Origin: UBA5614 sp963667535
GTDB taxonomy: Bacteria; Cloacimonadota; Cloacimonadia; Cloacimonadales; Cloacimonadaceae
Direction of reading: 5' to 3'
DNA length: 64,000 nucleotides
Assembly (NCBI GenBank): GCA_963667535.2
Contig: CAXXDU010000002.1
Location: 620,001-684,000, forward strand
Shown: in pieces, positions 28,601 through 36,265 of the stretch
Position numbering within the stretch: position 1 is the stretch's first letter
Layout: each line of letters starts with the position of its first letter
Notes under the pieces: model-generated
Database searches by the model: none
The model's input: only the letters and a program-made list of their open reading frames with translations
Told to the model about the DNA's origin: nothing
Position numbers and translations under genes: made by a program

Positions 28601-28946
28601 CTACTCCCCATGTACTATTTGACAGGGGCATGACTCCACCGTTGGTGGGACCTGTATAAAGATTGTCAAATCTGCGTCTGTCCCAATATCCGGCTAGCAT
28701 CGCTGCAGAAGTGGCAGCACAACCATAGCTCCAGTCAAACGCAGGTGCTTCTGTCAGAACCACCGAGCTTCGGGTTGGTGTTGCAACAGGTCCCGAAATC
28801 CTCTGATCAACAGGAACATCAGGAATACTATATTCATCGATCAATCTTCCTGTTTCGTCAGTAAATGTGCGAACCAGATTTTGTCTGGCAGCGAGTGAAA
28901 CAAATAGACATGTTAATAATAATAATGCCATAATCCATTTAGACAT
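25689..28946 (-). CDS. Large secreted C39-like cysteine-peptidase protein with Ig/BACON-like repeats
   Basis: A 1085-residue secreted protein. After a signal peptide (1-20, ending LAA), residues about 65-310 form a papain-like C39-type domain with Cys76 in WSYGCAATSAAMLAGYWD and a histidine in VFIHVVGHTMLGVGYD. Downstream are repeated choice-of-anchor or BACON-like units (NLTISNPGTQTL, FNISNPGTLTL, TLTISNTGNMAL), a concanavalin-like unit (FWHTQAVWSPDQDEL) and two units with ISWNYSGSGTTVTCSYSTNG that match Ser-Thr-rich Kre9/KNH-like repeats. It ends in a fibronectin-like domain without PNPFNP. Its start overlaps the preceding ORF by eight bases, which implies coupled translation. Confidence 0.85.
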   Translation of the reverse strand: MSKWIMALLLLTCLFVSLAARQNLVRTFTDETGRLIDEYSIPDVPVDQRISGPVATPTRSSVVLTEAPAFDWSYGCAATSAAMLAGYWDRRRFDNLYTGPTNGGVMPLSNSTWGVGECPLSATHNGIDNLSGTGHVDRFWVAYESSGNDPFGTGDPTSLYSSCTADYMGTNQDWWSNGDGSTTIYTYNGSGSPLSNYITPESYTPRKRDIIRGVRLFFESRGYVVSTNFNQKIYGWEGVTSGFTFADYMASIDAGVPVFIHVVGHTMLGVGYDSATSTVYLHDTWDYSLHSMTWGGSYSTMAHWAVSVLTLAPASIANSPSSITQSLATNLTASQNLTISNPGTQTLNYTSAVTMSSVNVLDETFTTTTMPTGWTQVNDNGATPWVFETGGYNSTNPSTAYDGTYNARLFYSDYTLPVTKLITPSLDLTGVSSASLSFWHTQAVWSPDQDELRVYYKTTAAGAWTLLNTYTANITSWTQETIALPNLTGTYYIGFQGTAKYGFGVCLDKVVVTKQNSSSWLTVNGGSNYTGSIAVGGAANAIPIGFNSTGLAVGTYNSSITVTSNSSTNSSYTIPVTLTVTSSTPIVISAPTTGTVWAGGVNQTISWNYSGSGTTVTCSYSTNGGTNWTLIGTLTTVAGTNNYTLASPFVYSTNCKIKLVDSVSPNYTATSNAFTINSPAVTVNQTSIALGTLLINTTTTRTFNISNPGTLTLAGNITTPTGYSVVSARETTVAGLQKSSVTTRDRANTQNRNTLAYSIPAGSNTTYTLTFAPTSVVAYNGNVTITHNAGGTSKTIALTGQGGKSTIGKSATSFTANLAPGQTNSQTLTISNTGNMALNYGLTISGTVAWLKINAGTTLSNTIAVSGAAQNVTVACNSAGMAPGTYNATINGTSNDPGSLTYSITVTLTVRIPTTISAPAGGDFFASGTSQIITWNYTGAGTTVTLYYSINGGSTWVSGGALTSAQGTNNYSWTVPAVSSTNCKIRLVDSVSPNYVAISNVFTISAAPSIPANIAIAVVPNTLNLIITWSASTGSPVGYKIYSCSSRFFASDVVLLNTVPATQTSLVIPAASTTAQTFYRVVSYK

Positions 28947-29178
28947 GGTTTTCTCCTTCTAAGGTATAATTATATTTTTTCAGAGTCAATTTTCGCTCTA
29001 AACTCAGCTCTGCCAGAACCTGGTCGTGATTTTGGACTGTGAATGCTTTCATCACATTCTCAAAACTGCCGTCTTCATGCTTAATGGTAAATCCGAGCAG
29101 ACCGCCACCATTCTTGGCACAAGTTTCAACGATAGGGCTGATTATAAGCTGTTTCTTATCCTGTTTATTTATATTCAT
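28939..29178 (-). CDS. Small hypothetical protein coupled to the C39-like protein
   Basis: A 79-residue, probably cytoplasmic protein (MNINKQDKKQLIISPIVE at the start; ENVMKAFTVQNHDQVLAEL in the middle). I do not recognise it. Its last codons overlap the start of the large secreted protein by eight bases, and the AGGAG of that gene lies within its own coding sequence. The overlap, and a constrained Cys-Ala-Lys-Asn-Gly-Gly-Gly segment, support it being real. A chaperone, immunity or regulatory role toward the large protein is speculation. No clear ribosome-binding site is seen for it. Confidence 0.6.
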   Translation of the reverse strand: MNINKQDKKQLIISPIVETCAKNGGGLLGFTIKHEDGSFENVMKAFTVQNHDQVLAELSLERKLTLKKYNYTLEGENHV

Positions 29179-29361
29179 GCTCGTTTATAATGACAATTAG
29201 GTTCCAAAAGACGGATTTTTTGTACATTTCTTAACGGCATGTTATTCTACGAGTTACAGCGATTGACAGAATTGAGTTTGCTGAGTTATTTCAAAACAGC
29301 ACTGAAATTGACTGAAAGTGAAATTTCACATGGAGCTTTTTGAAAGATTGATTTACGAGGT

Positions 29362-31731
29362 CTAATTTCCTTTATTGGTATACTTTTGCAGGTTATACTT
29401 AATAATGCGACGATAGAGAGTGGCTTCAGACATGTTGATAAAAGCTGCGGCTGCTTTTTGTTTGCCTTTGGCTTTGATCAGGGCTTTTAAGATAATGTCT
29501 TCTTCACTGGATTGTTGAAGCTGGATTTCATCATTGGAAGCAATGATGAAGGGATTGATACTGCAAAGCAGATTAGCGTCCCAACGCAGCTTATTGGTTA
29601 AAATATACATTCTTTCCACAATGTTTTTCATCTCACGCACATTTCCCGGGAAGGAGTACTGAATCAGAGTATCTACCAGAGAGTTATCGACTATAGGTTT
29701 GTGTTTCTTGAGTTCCATTGCATAATGGTCTATATAGTGCCAGAGAATGGGCTCAATATCTTCCTGTCTTTCTCTGAGTGGAGGTATGAGGATTTCAATA
29801 GTATCAAGCCGGTGAAAAAGGTCGAGTCTGAATTTATTTAAGAACATCTCCTCACGCAGGTTTTGATTTGTAGCGGAGATAATCCGGCTATCAAAGGCAA
29901 TTTCTTTGCTGCTACCGACGGAAATAACTTTACGTGTCTCAATGACTCTCAGCAATTTGCTTTGCAATTCATAAGGCATCTCTGTGATTTCGTCTAAGAA
30001 AATGCTGCCTTTATCTGCCTGCAGGAAGAAACCGCTTGTATGCGAATCTGCTCCGGTAAAGGCTCCTTTGGTATGTCCAAAGAGTTCGCTCTCAATCAGA
30101 GATGTGGATAACGCCGCAATATTAACCGAGACAAAAGCAAAATTTCTGCGGATGCTGTTCTTGTGAATAAACTGAGCAATTACTTCTTTTCCTGTGCCGG
30201 ATTCACCTGAAATCATAACACTGGTGTTCTGATGCTGAGCTGCCAGCAGGGCTGAATTCAGCACATTCTGGTGTGCTTTGCTTTTACCGATAAAACCATG
30301 ATTGACATCAAATCTGGCTTGGTTGGGTGACTGAGTTGTGATTTCTCCCAGATTCAATTCACTCAGCTTGAGGTGACCATTGTCTGCGGCTGCCAGTTTA
30401 TTCTGGAGTTCAGCAATATATTCATCAGATATTTCATCGATTTTCTGGTATATTTCGTAGCTTTTCTTATAATTATTCATCTTTGTATACATATGTGCCA
30501 AAGATCTGTTTACCCAGAGCAGATTAGGATATTGTTTGCCTTTTTGGTAAAACTTGCTGGCATTATTTAAGATAGCTTTGGTTTCTTCAAATTCCCCGGC
30601 ATCGATTAAATGATTGGTTTTATTCACTTCCATATAAATTTTATCATTAAAAAACCTGTTTTCATTGGCAATTTCAATAGCCTGGTTAAGATAATCGATT
30701 GATTTATCTTTATCATTTAAGAACCAATAGCACATGGAATAATTGTTGTAAATATCAATCAGAAACATCGGTGGAATGAATTCTGTCTTTTGGGCTTCAA
30801 GCATGCACTTGTCATAGAATTCCAGAGCAGCTTCATATTTAAACTCAAGCAGTTTAATATTTCCCAGGTTGAGCAGCATGAGAGATATCTGTTGACCTTG
30901 CTCCAGTTCCAGAGCCACTTGTAACCCATTTTGCAGGATTTCTTCCGATTTGGAATATTCCTTGATTCTATTATAGACAGTTGCCAGATTGTTGACAATA
31001 GTTAGCGGGAGATTGGGTATTTTCAAAACCTGGGCGTAGACCAATGCCTGACGCAGATACTGGATTGATTTGTCCAGCTTGTTGAGTTCAAGATGCAATT
31101 GAGAAACCTTTAACAACGCTTCAATAGATGTTAGAAGTGGTGGAATGCGTTTCACAAGATCAACTATTCGGCTCTCTTCTTCCAATGCCGGTCCGAACTC
31201 TCTCTGAATTCTCAGGTAATTCATATAAAATGCACTGGCATGAATGAGCAATTCATAATCTTCCGATTGGATGGCATACTCGATGGCAATTTCCAGGCAG
31301 GGTCTGATTCGGATATCTATTTGCATATTGAGATAACACAAACTAAGCAGCACATTGCATTTTACCAGTATATAATAATCACGCTCAGGTATAGCCAGGC
31401 TGAGACTTTCCACACAAATACTTTCCACTTCTTCAAATTTCCGCATGATAAACAATGACTTTGCTTCAAAATACCGCAACTTGTTTGTAGCTCTGGCTGA
31501 AAGTCCTTTTCTGGGAAAAGAAGTTAATTGCTGAATAACTTCCGATGGATTTATTGAGGATTGTATATCAAAATTTTGAACAATATCTGTAGATAGTTCA
31601 TTTGGCATTAATTCTCCCATGTAGTCCTGAAAACCTGAATTCCGGATTATGTGCAACAAGATGTCAGCCCGGATTTTGACATCTATTTCCTGCTTCAAAT
31701 AAAATAACGTTTCAACTAAAACCAGCATCAA
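29362..31731 (-). CDS. TPR-containing sigma-54-dependent transcriptional activator
   Basis: A 789-residue regulator. Residues about 100-450 are tandem TPR helices (LTIVNNLATVYNRIKEYSKSEEIL, LLNLGNIKLLEFKYEAALEFYDKC in part). The AAA+ domain has Walker A GESGTGKE near residue 507, the sigma-54-contacting GAFTGAD, and GSIFLDEITEMP as Walker B. A Fis-type helix-turn-helix closes the protein (KQKAAAAFINMSEATLYRR). There is no receiver or PAS domain, so input may come through the TPR scaffold by protein contact. The target promoters are not visible: I found no convincing TGGCAC/TTGC pair. The start is uncertain (ATG at 31728 is equally good). A TTGACA box is at 31775-31770. Confidence 0.9.
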   Translation of the reverse strand: MMLVLVETLFYLKQEIDVKIRADILLHIIRNSGFQDYMGELMPNELSTDIVQNFDIQSSINPSEVIQQLTSFPRKGLSARATNKLRYFEAKSLFIMRKFEEVESICVESLSLAIPERDYYILVKCNVLLSLCYLNMQIDIRIRPCLEIAIEYAIQSEDYELLIHASAFYMNYLRIQREFGPALEEESRIVDLVKRIPPLLTSIEALLKVSQLHLELNKLDKSIQYLRQALVYAQVLKIPNLPLTIVNNLATVYNRIKEYSKSEEILQNGLQVALELEQGQQISLMLLNLGNIKLLEFKYEAALEFYDKCMLEAQKTEFIPPMFLIDIYNNYSMCYWFLNDKDKSIDYLNQAIEIANENRFFNDKIYMEVNKTNHLIDAGEFEETKAILNNASKFYQKGKQYPNLLWVNRSLAHMYTKMNNYKKSYEIYQKIDEISDEYIAELQNKLAAADNGHLKLSELNLGEITTQSPNQARFDVNHGFIGKSKAHQNVLNSALLAAQHQNTSVMISGESGTGKEVIAQFIHKNSIRRNFAFVSVNIAALSTSLIESELFGHTKGAFTGADSHTSGFFLQADKGSIFLDEITEMPYELQSKLLRVIETRKVISVGSSKEIAFDSRIISATNQNLREEMFLNKFRLDLFHRLDTIEILIPPLRERQEDIEPILWHYIDHYAMELKKHKPIVDNSLVDTLIQYSFPGNVREMKNIVERMYILTNKLRWDANLLCSINPFIIASNDEIQLQQSSEEDIILKALIKAKGKQKAAAAFINMSEATLYRRIIKYNLQKYTNKGN

Positions 31732-31879
31732 TGTCTATCAATTTGACCATGTACCTTTTCGAGTTCTGCTGTCAAGACAATTCTGTTTGCAATGAGTTAG
31801 CAGCATTATTGTCGCCGGTGTAAAATAATATTTTTACTAATGCTAGTATTTAGTCTGGATTGTGATACGTAGCAGGATA

Positions 31880-32569
31880 TTACGTCCTGTGGGCAATGAT
31901 GCACATGGAATCCTGTGTATCATCGGGAGTCAAATCTATCTGTAAGATTGACAAACCTGCTGCTTTTATCTCTTTGATAATATCATCATGCCTGCCGATA
32001 TAACGAATTGCCAGATTATTACGGATATAGTATCTGGTTTTAACATCAAAATATTTCAATACTTCGGGGTCTCTGATTTCATCACACATAGTATTACAAA
32101 TGAAAATGCCACCCGTCTTGAGATTACTGTAGATATTACTGAGATACTGTTTTCTGTCTTTGCCAATGATACAATGCAGGCAATGATTATCCAGCACGAT
32201 ATCAAACTGTTGCTCAACATGATATTGGTTTTGAGCAGCATTCACAACAGAAAAAGTGACTTTGGATTTGGTTAATTCTGCTTGCTCTATAGCCCATTCA
32301 ATGGCAACGGGGGAGACATCAATACCGGCAACACTATAACCCAGGCTTTCCAGCCAGAAAGAGAGATTACCTGCTCCACAGCCAATGTCCAATACCCTTC
32401 CTGCTTTGGGAATATTTGAGCGTGTAAATATCTCTGTAAGCTGAGCAATATGTTCCGATATGTCTTCAGCACTGTTCCAGCCGGGTAGACCTTGCTCCCT
32501 GTTTCTCCGATAAGCAGAATCGTGGGCAGCATAATCAACTATATAGGGATTTGTATCGGAATCAAGCAT
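31880..32569 (-). CDS. Class I SAM-dependent methyltransferase
   Basis: A 229-residue cytosolic methyltransferase. VLDIGCGAGNLSFWL is the SAM-binding motif I, with the acidic end of motif II at VAGIDVSP and motif IV-like DIVLDNHCLHCI. The LDNHCLHC segment and length fit the Methyltransf_11/25 group. The substrate cannot be inferred. It is divergent from the asparaginase gene. GAGG precedes the ATG at 32569. Confidence 0.85.
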   Translation of the reverse strand: MLDSDTNPYIVDYAAHDSAYRRNREQGLPGWNSAEDISEHIAQLTEIFTRSNIPKAGRVLDIGCGAGNLSFWLESLGYSVAGIDVSPVAIEWAIEQAELTKSKVTFSVVNAAQNQYHVEQQFDIVLDNHCLHCIIGKDRKQYLSNIYSNLKTGGIFICNTMCDEIRDPEVLKYFDVKTRYYIRNNLAIRYIGRHDDIIKEIKAAGLSILQIDLTPDDTQDSMCIIAHRT

Positions 32570-32699
32570 ATCAATACCTCAGAAGTCAGAATGACTATAG
32601 TAACGTGTTTTGTCAAATAAATGCTTGACATTAGCTCTTAATATGACATCCTGAACTTATCAAAGAATGAGATGATTAGCAAGAATAGGAGCAACTCTT

Positions 32700-33698
32700 A
32701 TGTCCGAAATCTTTATTAATAAAACGCGCGGTGAATTGGTTGAGTCACTCCATCGGGGTGATGCAGTAGTGGTAAAGCCTGATGGCAAGGTAATCGCTAA
32801 ATGCGGTGACCCTCAAAAAGTAACATATCTGAGGTCTGCGGCAAAACCGATTCAAGCCATGGCAGTAGTATTATCCGGAGCTATGGATAAATATGGGATT
32901 GATGATAAAGAACTCGCTCTGATTTGCTCTTCTCATTATGCTGAAAGCTTTCATCTGAAAGCAGTGCGTTCTATACTTAAGAAGATTGGCTTAGACGAGA
33001 CTTATCTGCTTTGCGGAAAGGCACGTCCGCTTAAGGAGGAAGTTGCTTTTCAATATGCAAGGCAGGGCATCCCACCGCAAAAGATATTGAGCGATTGCTC
33101 CGGTAAACACAGCGGGATGCTGGCTGTATGTAAAATGAAGGGCTATCCTCTGGATACATATCTTGACCCCAAACATCCTCTGCAACAGGATATCCTGCAG
33201 ATTATAGCAGGTGTCTGTGATTACCCCCAAAAAAGTATTCCAATAGGGATAGACGGCTGTTCTGTGCCTGTCTTTGGAATGCCCATATACAATATGGCAC
33301 TGGGCTTTGCTCACTTTGCCAATCCTGAGTATTTACCTGAACATTACAGAAATGCTGCGACACGCATATTCTTTGCTATGAATAACTATCCTGAAATGGT
33401 AGCCGGCACAGATGGCTTTTGCACTGAACTGATGAAAGCAACCGGCGGCAGATTGATAGGCAAGATTGGTGCTCAGGGAGTTTATTGCATTGGGATTAGA
33501 GAACCACAACTTGGCATTGCTCTGAAAATTGAAGACGGTATGCTCGGCATGGCTTCTGTGGCGGCTATGCAAGTTCTCAAAGAACTGGATTTACTCACTT
33601 CTGAAGAATATACTAAGCTTTCCAAATATCACATCAAACCCAACCTGAATGATGATAATATTGTAGTGGGAGAAATCAGACCTGTATTTAGTATGTAA
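32700..33698 (+). CDS. L-asparaginase II-type protein
   Basis: A 332-residue protein of the asparaginase II (PF06089) family. Conserved stretches include RSAAKPIQAMAVV, CSSHYAESFHL, SDCSGKHSGMLAVC and VDGCSVPVFGMP-like GIDGCSVPVFGMP. It hydrolyses asparagine to aspartate and ammonia. There is no signal peptide, so it acts in the cytoplasm. In this window it is another ammonium-producing step alongside the two ammonium channels. Start ATG follows AGGAGC at nine bases. A TTGACA at 32627 lies 70 bases upstream but lacks a good -10. Confidence 0.92.
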   Translation: MSEIFINKTRGELVESLHRGDAVVVKPDGKVIAKCGDPQKVTYLRSAAKPIQAMAVVLSGAMDKYGIDDKELALICSSHYAESFHLKAVRSILKKIGLDETYLLCGKARPLKEEVAFQYARQGIPPQKILSDCSGKHSGMLAVCKMKGYPLDTYLDPKHPLQQDILQIIAGVCDYPQKSIPIGIDGCSVPVFGMPIYNMALGFAHFANPEYLPEHYRNAATRIFFAMNNYPEMVAGTDGFCTELMKATGGRLIGKIGAQGVYCIGIREPQLGIALKIEDGMLGMASVAAMQVLKELDLLTSEEYTKLSKYHIKPNLNDDNIVVGEIRPVFSM

Positions 33699-33837
33699 CA
33701 ACATTACATTTATGAGAATTTCTCCGATTAAAAGAATGATAAACATTACATATCATCATTAAATGCTTGCCAAATAACTACAAGAATTACGAGTATCTTG
33801 ATAATCTATTATGGAATATTGACTTGAAGGATTGAGA

Positions 33838-35061
33838 ATGGAAAATACTGATGTAAAGATTGGATTTTTTTTTTCTGGAGGCGGAGCAAAAGGGTCATAT
33901 CAAATAGGAGTTTGGAAAGCTTTAGAAGAATACAACCTCGCAGGTTTAGTTAAATCTGTTTCCGGAAGTAGTGTGGGTGCTTTGAATGCTCTAATGTTTG
34001 CCTTTTCAGATTGCAAACATGCAGAAGACATTTGGCTGAATCATGTCTCAAAAGATACTATTTTCAAACCGAACATAAAAAATATCGTCCCATATTCACC
34101 AACTTTGCTAGTTCCACTTTGGTTTTCTCTGGCACCATTTCTTATATCCAAAATTTTTCAATGTGGCTTTTTCTCACAAGATGGACTTGAAACACTTATT
34201 AATCTCGCGTTTGAGAAAATTAAACACAACAAAAAAGTTAGCGCTCATGCAAGTGTCTACGATTTTATGGGGGATAAAGCAGAGTATTTTTTACTCAAAC
34301 CATTGACATCAGGACGCGATAATTGCAGACGAATCCTAAAAGCTTCATCCGCAATACCGTTGATTTATAGTCCTGTAAAAGTTAAAGGACTACATTATTA
34401 TGATGGGGGTTGCATTGACAACATTCCTTTGAATCCAGTATATAAAGAAAGACCAGATATAATTATAATTGTTAATATTGAAGGCGTAAAGACAACAATT
34501 GATTACAAAAATCAATACCCAGAGGTTCCAATAATCGAGATTAAGCCCTCGGAATACATAGGTGGGATGTTTGAAGGTGCATTGAACTTCAATAAACAAA
34601 AGATTAATGACTGTTTTGAACTTGGCTATTTGGATGGGTGCAGAGCCTTTAAGAGCTTAGCAGCTGGAATTAAGAGAAAATCGAGTATTCCTAAATTAGT
34701 TAGTAAAATATCTACCGATTTACAAAAGAATTTGTGCATCTATCCTGATGATAACATAGCATTTAATGTGGCAATCAAATTAATTCGAAACGAATTTTTA
34801 AACACCGGAGATATCCCTAACGTAAAAATGAAAACAAATGGAGGATTAGGATATTTTGATGAATTACTAGATATTTGGGATTTTGTTGATTCTCATAATG
34901 GGTGGAGTCTCCAAAGAAATAAGAAAACAAACCATTATCGAATTCTTGATCCGGAAGATAAGCGTGTATCATGGGGAACTGAAGTTGCACAAACCTATAA
35001 ATTCTATCTTCTAAGTAATAAAAAAAAATTTAAGCCAATAACTCCACCATTCATTCTTTAA
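33838..35061 (+). CDS. Patatin-like phospholipase
   Basis: A 407-residue protein; the ATG at 33838 is chosen since AAGGA is six bases before it, against a TTG at 33832. The oxyanion motif GGGAKGS (residues 14-20) and nucleophile elbow GSSVG (Ser45) are followed by an aspartate in YYDGG, the patatin catalytic dyad. An N-terminal helical segment near PTLLVPLWFSLAPFL could be membrane-associated. The region is visibly more AT-rich than the genes around it and contains a T10 run (33865-33874) inside codons 9-13 and an A9 run near the end, suggesting recent transfer and possible slippage. It hydrolyses acyl chains of lipids; a role in defence cannot be shown as no partner gene is nearby. Confidence 0.88.
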   Translation: MENTDVKIGFFFSGGGAKGSYQIGVWKALEEYNLAGLVKSVSGSSVGALNALMFAFSDCKHAEDIWLNHVSKDTIFKPNIKNIVPYSPTLLVPLWFSLAPFLISKIFQCGFFSQDGLETLINLAFEKIKHNKKVSAHASVYDFMGDKAEYFLLKPLTSGRDNCRRILKASSAIPLIYSPVKVKGLHYYDGGCIDNIPLNPVYKERPDIIIIVNIEGVKTTIDYKNQYPEVPIIEIKPSEYIGGMFEGALNFNKQKINDCFELGYLDGCRAFKSLAAGIKRKSSIPKLVSKISTDLQKNLCIYPDDNIAFNVAIKLIRNEFLNTGDIPNVKMKTNGGLGYFDELLDIWDFVDSHNGWSLQRNKKTNHYRILDPEDKRVSWGTEVAQTYKFYLLSNKKKFKPITPPFIL

Positions 35062-35065
35062 TAAA

Positions 35066-35980
35066 CTATAGTTCTTTTGTTGTTTTAAAATGCAGCTTGG
35101 CTATTTCACCCAATCTGTCTTTGCCATACTGCTCAATAAAGGCTCTGCCAGCTTCTTTGACGCCTTTGCCTGCGCCCATGGGAATCTTTAATTTGTAGAA
35201 TTTATTCAGGCTTTGAAAGCTCTGCACCAATTGATATCTGGCAATAATACTGGCTGCTGCTACAGCAATATCGCTTTCTCCATCGGGACGCTCTATAATT
35301 GACATATCAGGATGCAGCTTTTTGAGCATCTGACTGGCTTTTTTTGTAGGACTGAACTGGTCTATGAACACTCCATCGGGAGCAGGATGCCGTTTAATCA
35401 GGTTATCCAGAACCTTGGCATGTGCCCATGCCATCAGGTCATTGAGATTCTTGTGCTGAGCTGAGAAATTGGCATAAAGTTCATTATATTTCTGAGGTTT
35501 TAAAATCAGACATTCAATACTTTCGGGAAAAGCTTGATAAAGCCCTTTGGCAACTTCCAGAATCTGTTCTTTTCTCAGCTTCTTACTATCACAGACACCC
35601 AGCTTAATCAGTTTATCTTTATCCTTGCTATCCAGGTGGAAACCACAAACAATCAAGGGTCCGAAGAAATCACCTTTACCGCATTCATCACTGCCAATCC
35701 AGGTATGCCAGTTATGCATGGCAATCTGCGGTTCAGAGACAGTCTTTATCCCCAGACAGCTTGCCAGCTTAGCTTTGAGGATATGGTTTTTAGAGCCATT
35801 GATGACAGTAGAAATGCCTTTCTTTTCTGAAAAATAAACATTGAGCAGGATTGTATCGCTCCCACCTGTAAATTCAAGCTGAACACCATAGGCAATATCT
35901 TTCTCATTAGTAAGTAGTAATCCTGCTTTGCTGCATACGGGTAAAAGGTCAGACAGATAGGCTTGAACGACTTTATGCAT
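35066..35980 (-). CDS. rnhC: Ribonuclease HIII
   Basis: A 304-residue RNase H type 2 superfamily enzyme. DECGKGDFFGPLIVCGF carries the catalytic DE and the GKG motif of RNase HIII rather than the GRG of HII. A second aspartate lies in GVFIDQFSP and the last acidic region in ESDIAVAAASIIAR. The N-terminal 85 residues form the TBP-like substrate-binding domain that separates HIII from HII. It removes RNA from RNA-DNA hybrids. The ATG follows GGAG by seven bases. It is convergent with the patatin gene by four bases. Confidence 0.95.
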   Translation of the reverse strand: MHKVVQAYLSDLLPVCSKAGLLLTNEKDIAYGVQLEFTGGSDTILLNVYFSEKKGISTVINGSKNHILKAKLASCLGIKTVSEPQIAMHNWHTWIGSDECGKGDFFGPLIVCGFHLDSKDKDKLIKLGVCDSKKLRKEQILEVAKGLYQAFPESIECLILKPQKYNELYANFSAQHKNLNDLMAWAHAKVLDNLIKRHPAPDGVFIDQFSPTKKASQMLKKLHPDMSIIERPDGESDIAVAAASIIARYQLVQSFQSLNKFYKLKIPMGAGKGVKEAGRAFIEQYGKDRLGEIAKLHFKTTKEL

Positions 35981-36073
35981 TTATACTCCAGTTATTCTTT
36001 TTCACCACAAAGGCACGAAGACACAAAGGTTTAATAGGTAATTTATATGCGTAATCCGTGCGAGAATTCTTTC

Positions 36074-36108
36074 AAAACAGCATGGATTCCTGCCTGCGCA
36101 GGAATGAC
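36074..36108 (+). repeat. 35-bp dispersed repeat, second copy
   Basis: Identical over 35 bases to the inverted copy at 4066-4100, and carrying the same ATTCCTGC / GCAGGAAT hairpin. It sits inside the composite element. Confidence 0.85.
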
Positions 36109-36170
36109 ACCGTTTCACCTTATCACCGTTCCACTGTTTCACCGTTCCACTATTTCACCGTTCCACTTCT
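36107..36170 (+). repeat. 16-bp tandem repeat, four units
   Basis: Units begin at 36107, 36123, 36139 and 36155; the core is TCACCGTTCCACT, the first unit being degenerate. Confidence 0.8.
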
Positions 36171-36202
36171 TTGTGTCTTTGTGGTAAAAAATAACATCAC
36201 TC

Positions 36203-36230
36203 TTGACACAAAAGTCGAGTAGATTATCAT
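36203..36230 (+). promoter_or_regulatory. Predicted hydrogenase promoter
   Basis: TTGACA at 36203-36208, 16-base spacer, TATCAT at 36225-36230. Leader about 29 bases. It excludes the in-frame TTG at 36203 as a start, because that TTG is the -35 box. Confidence 0.6.
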
Positions 36231-36265
36231 CATATTCAACGAATAATCAAATGGGAGAGTTGTCA

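Larger units (their letters stand above)
36001..36190. repeat. Composite repeat element with inverted termini
   Basis: The left end has ACCACAAAG, a 7-base insert, GACACAAAG (36004-36028); the right end carries the inverse 17-mer (36169-36185). Between them lie the 35-bp repeat (36074-36108) and a 16-bp tandem repeat (36107-36170). The whole has the size and shape of a miniature inverted-repeat element without an ORF. It lies between rnhC and the hydrogenase promoter. Confidence 0.65.

Noticed and set aside
29190..29204. Possible sigma-54 promoter (TGGAAC then TGTC) before the small ORF
   Set aside because: It lacks the invariant GC at -12 and lies directly at the start codon; matches are too few.
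33838..35061. Patatin gene as part of a CBASS-like defence operon
   Set aside because: No nucleotide cyclase or other defence gene is adjacent; neighbours are asparaginase and RNase HIII.
36203..36265. Upstream start of the hydrogenase at TTG 36203
   Set aside because: That TTG is the first part of a perfect TTGACA -35 box, and the extra residues do not resemble family N-termini.
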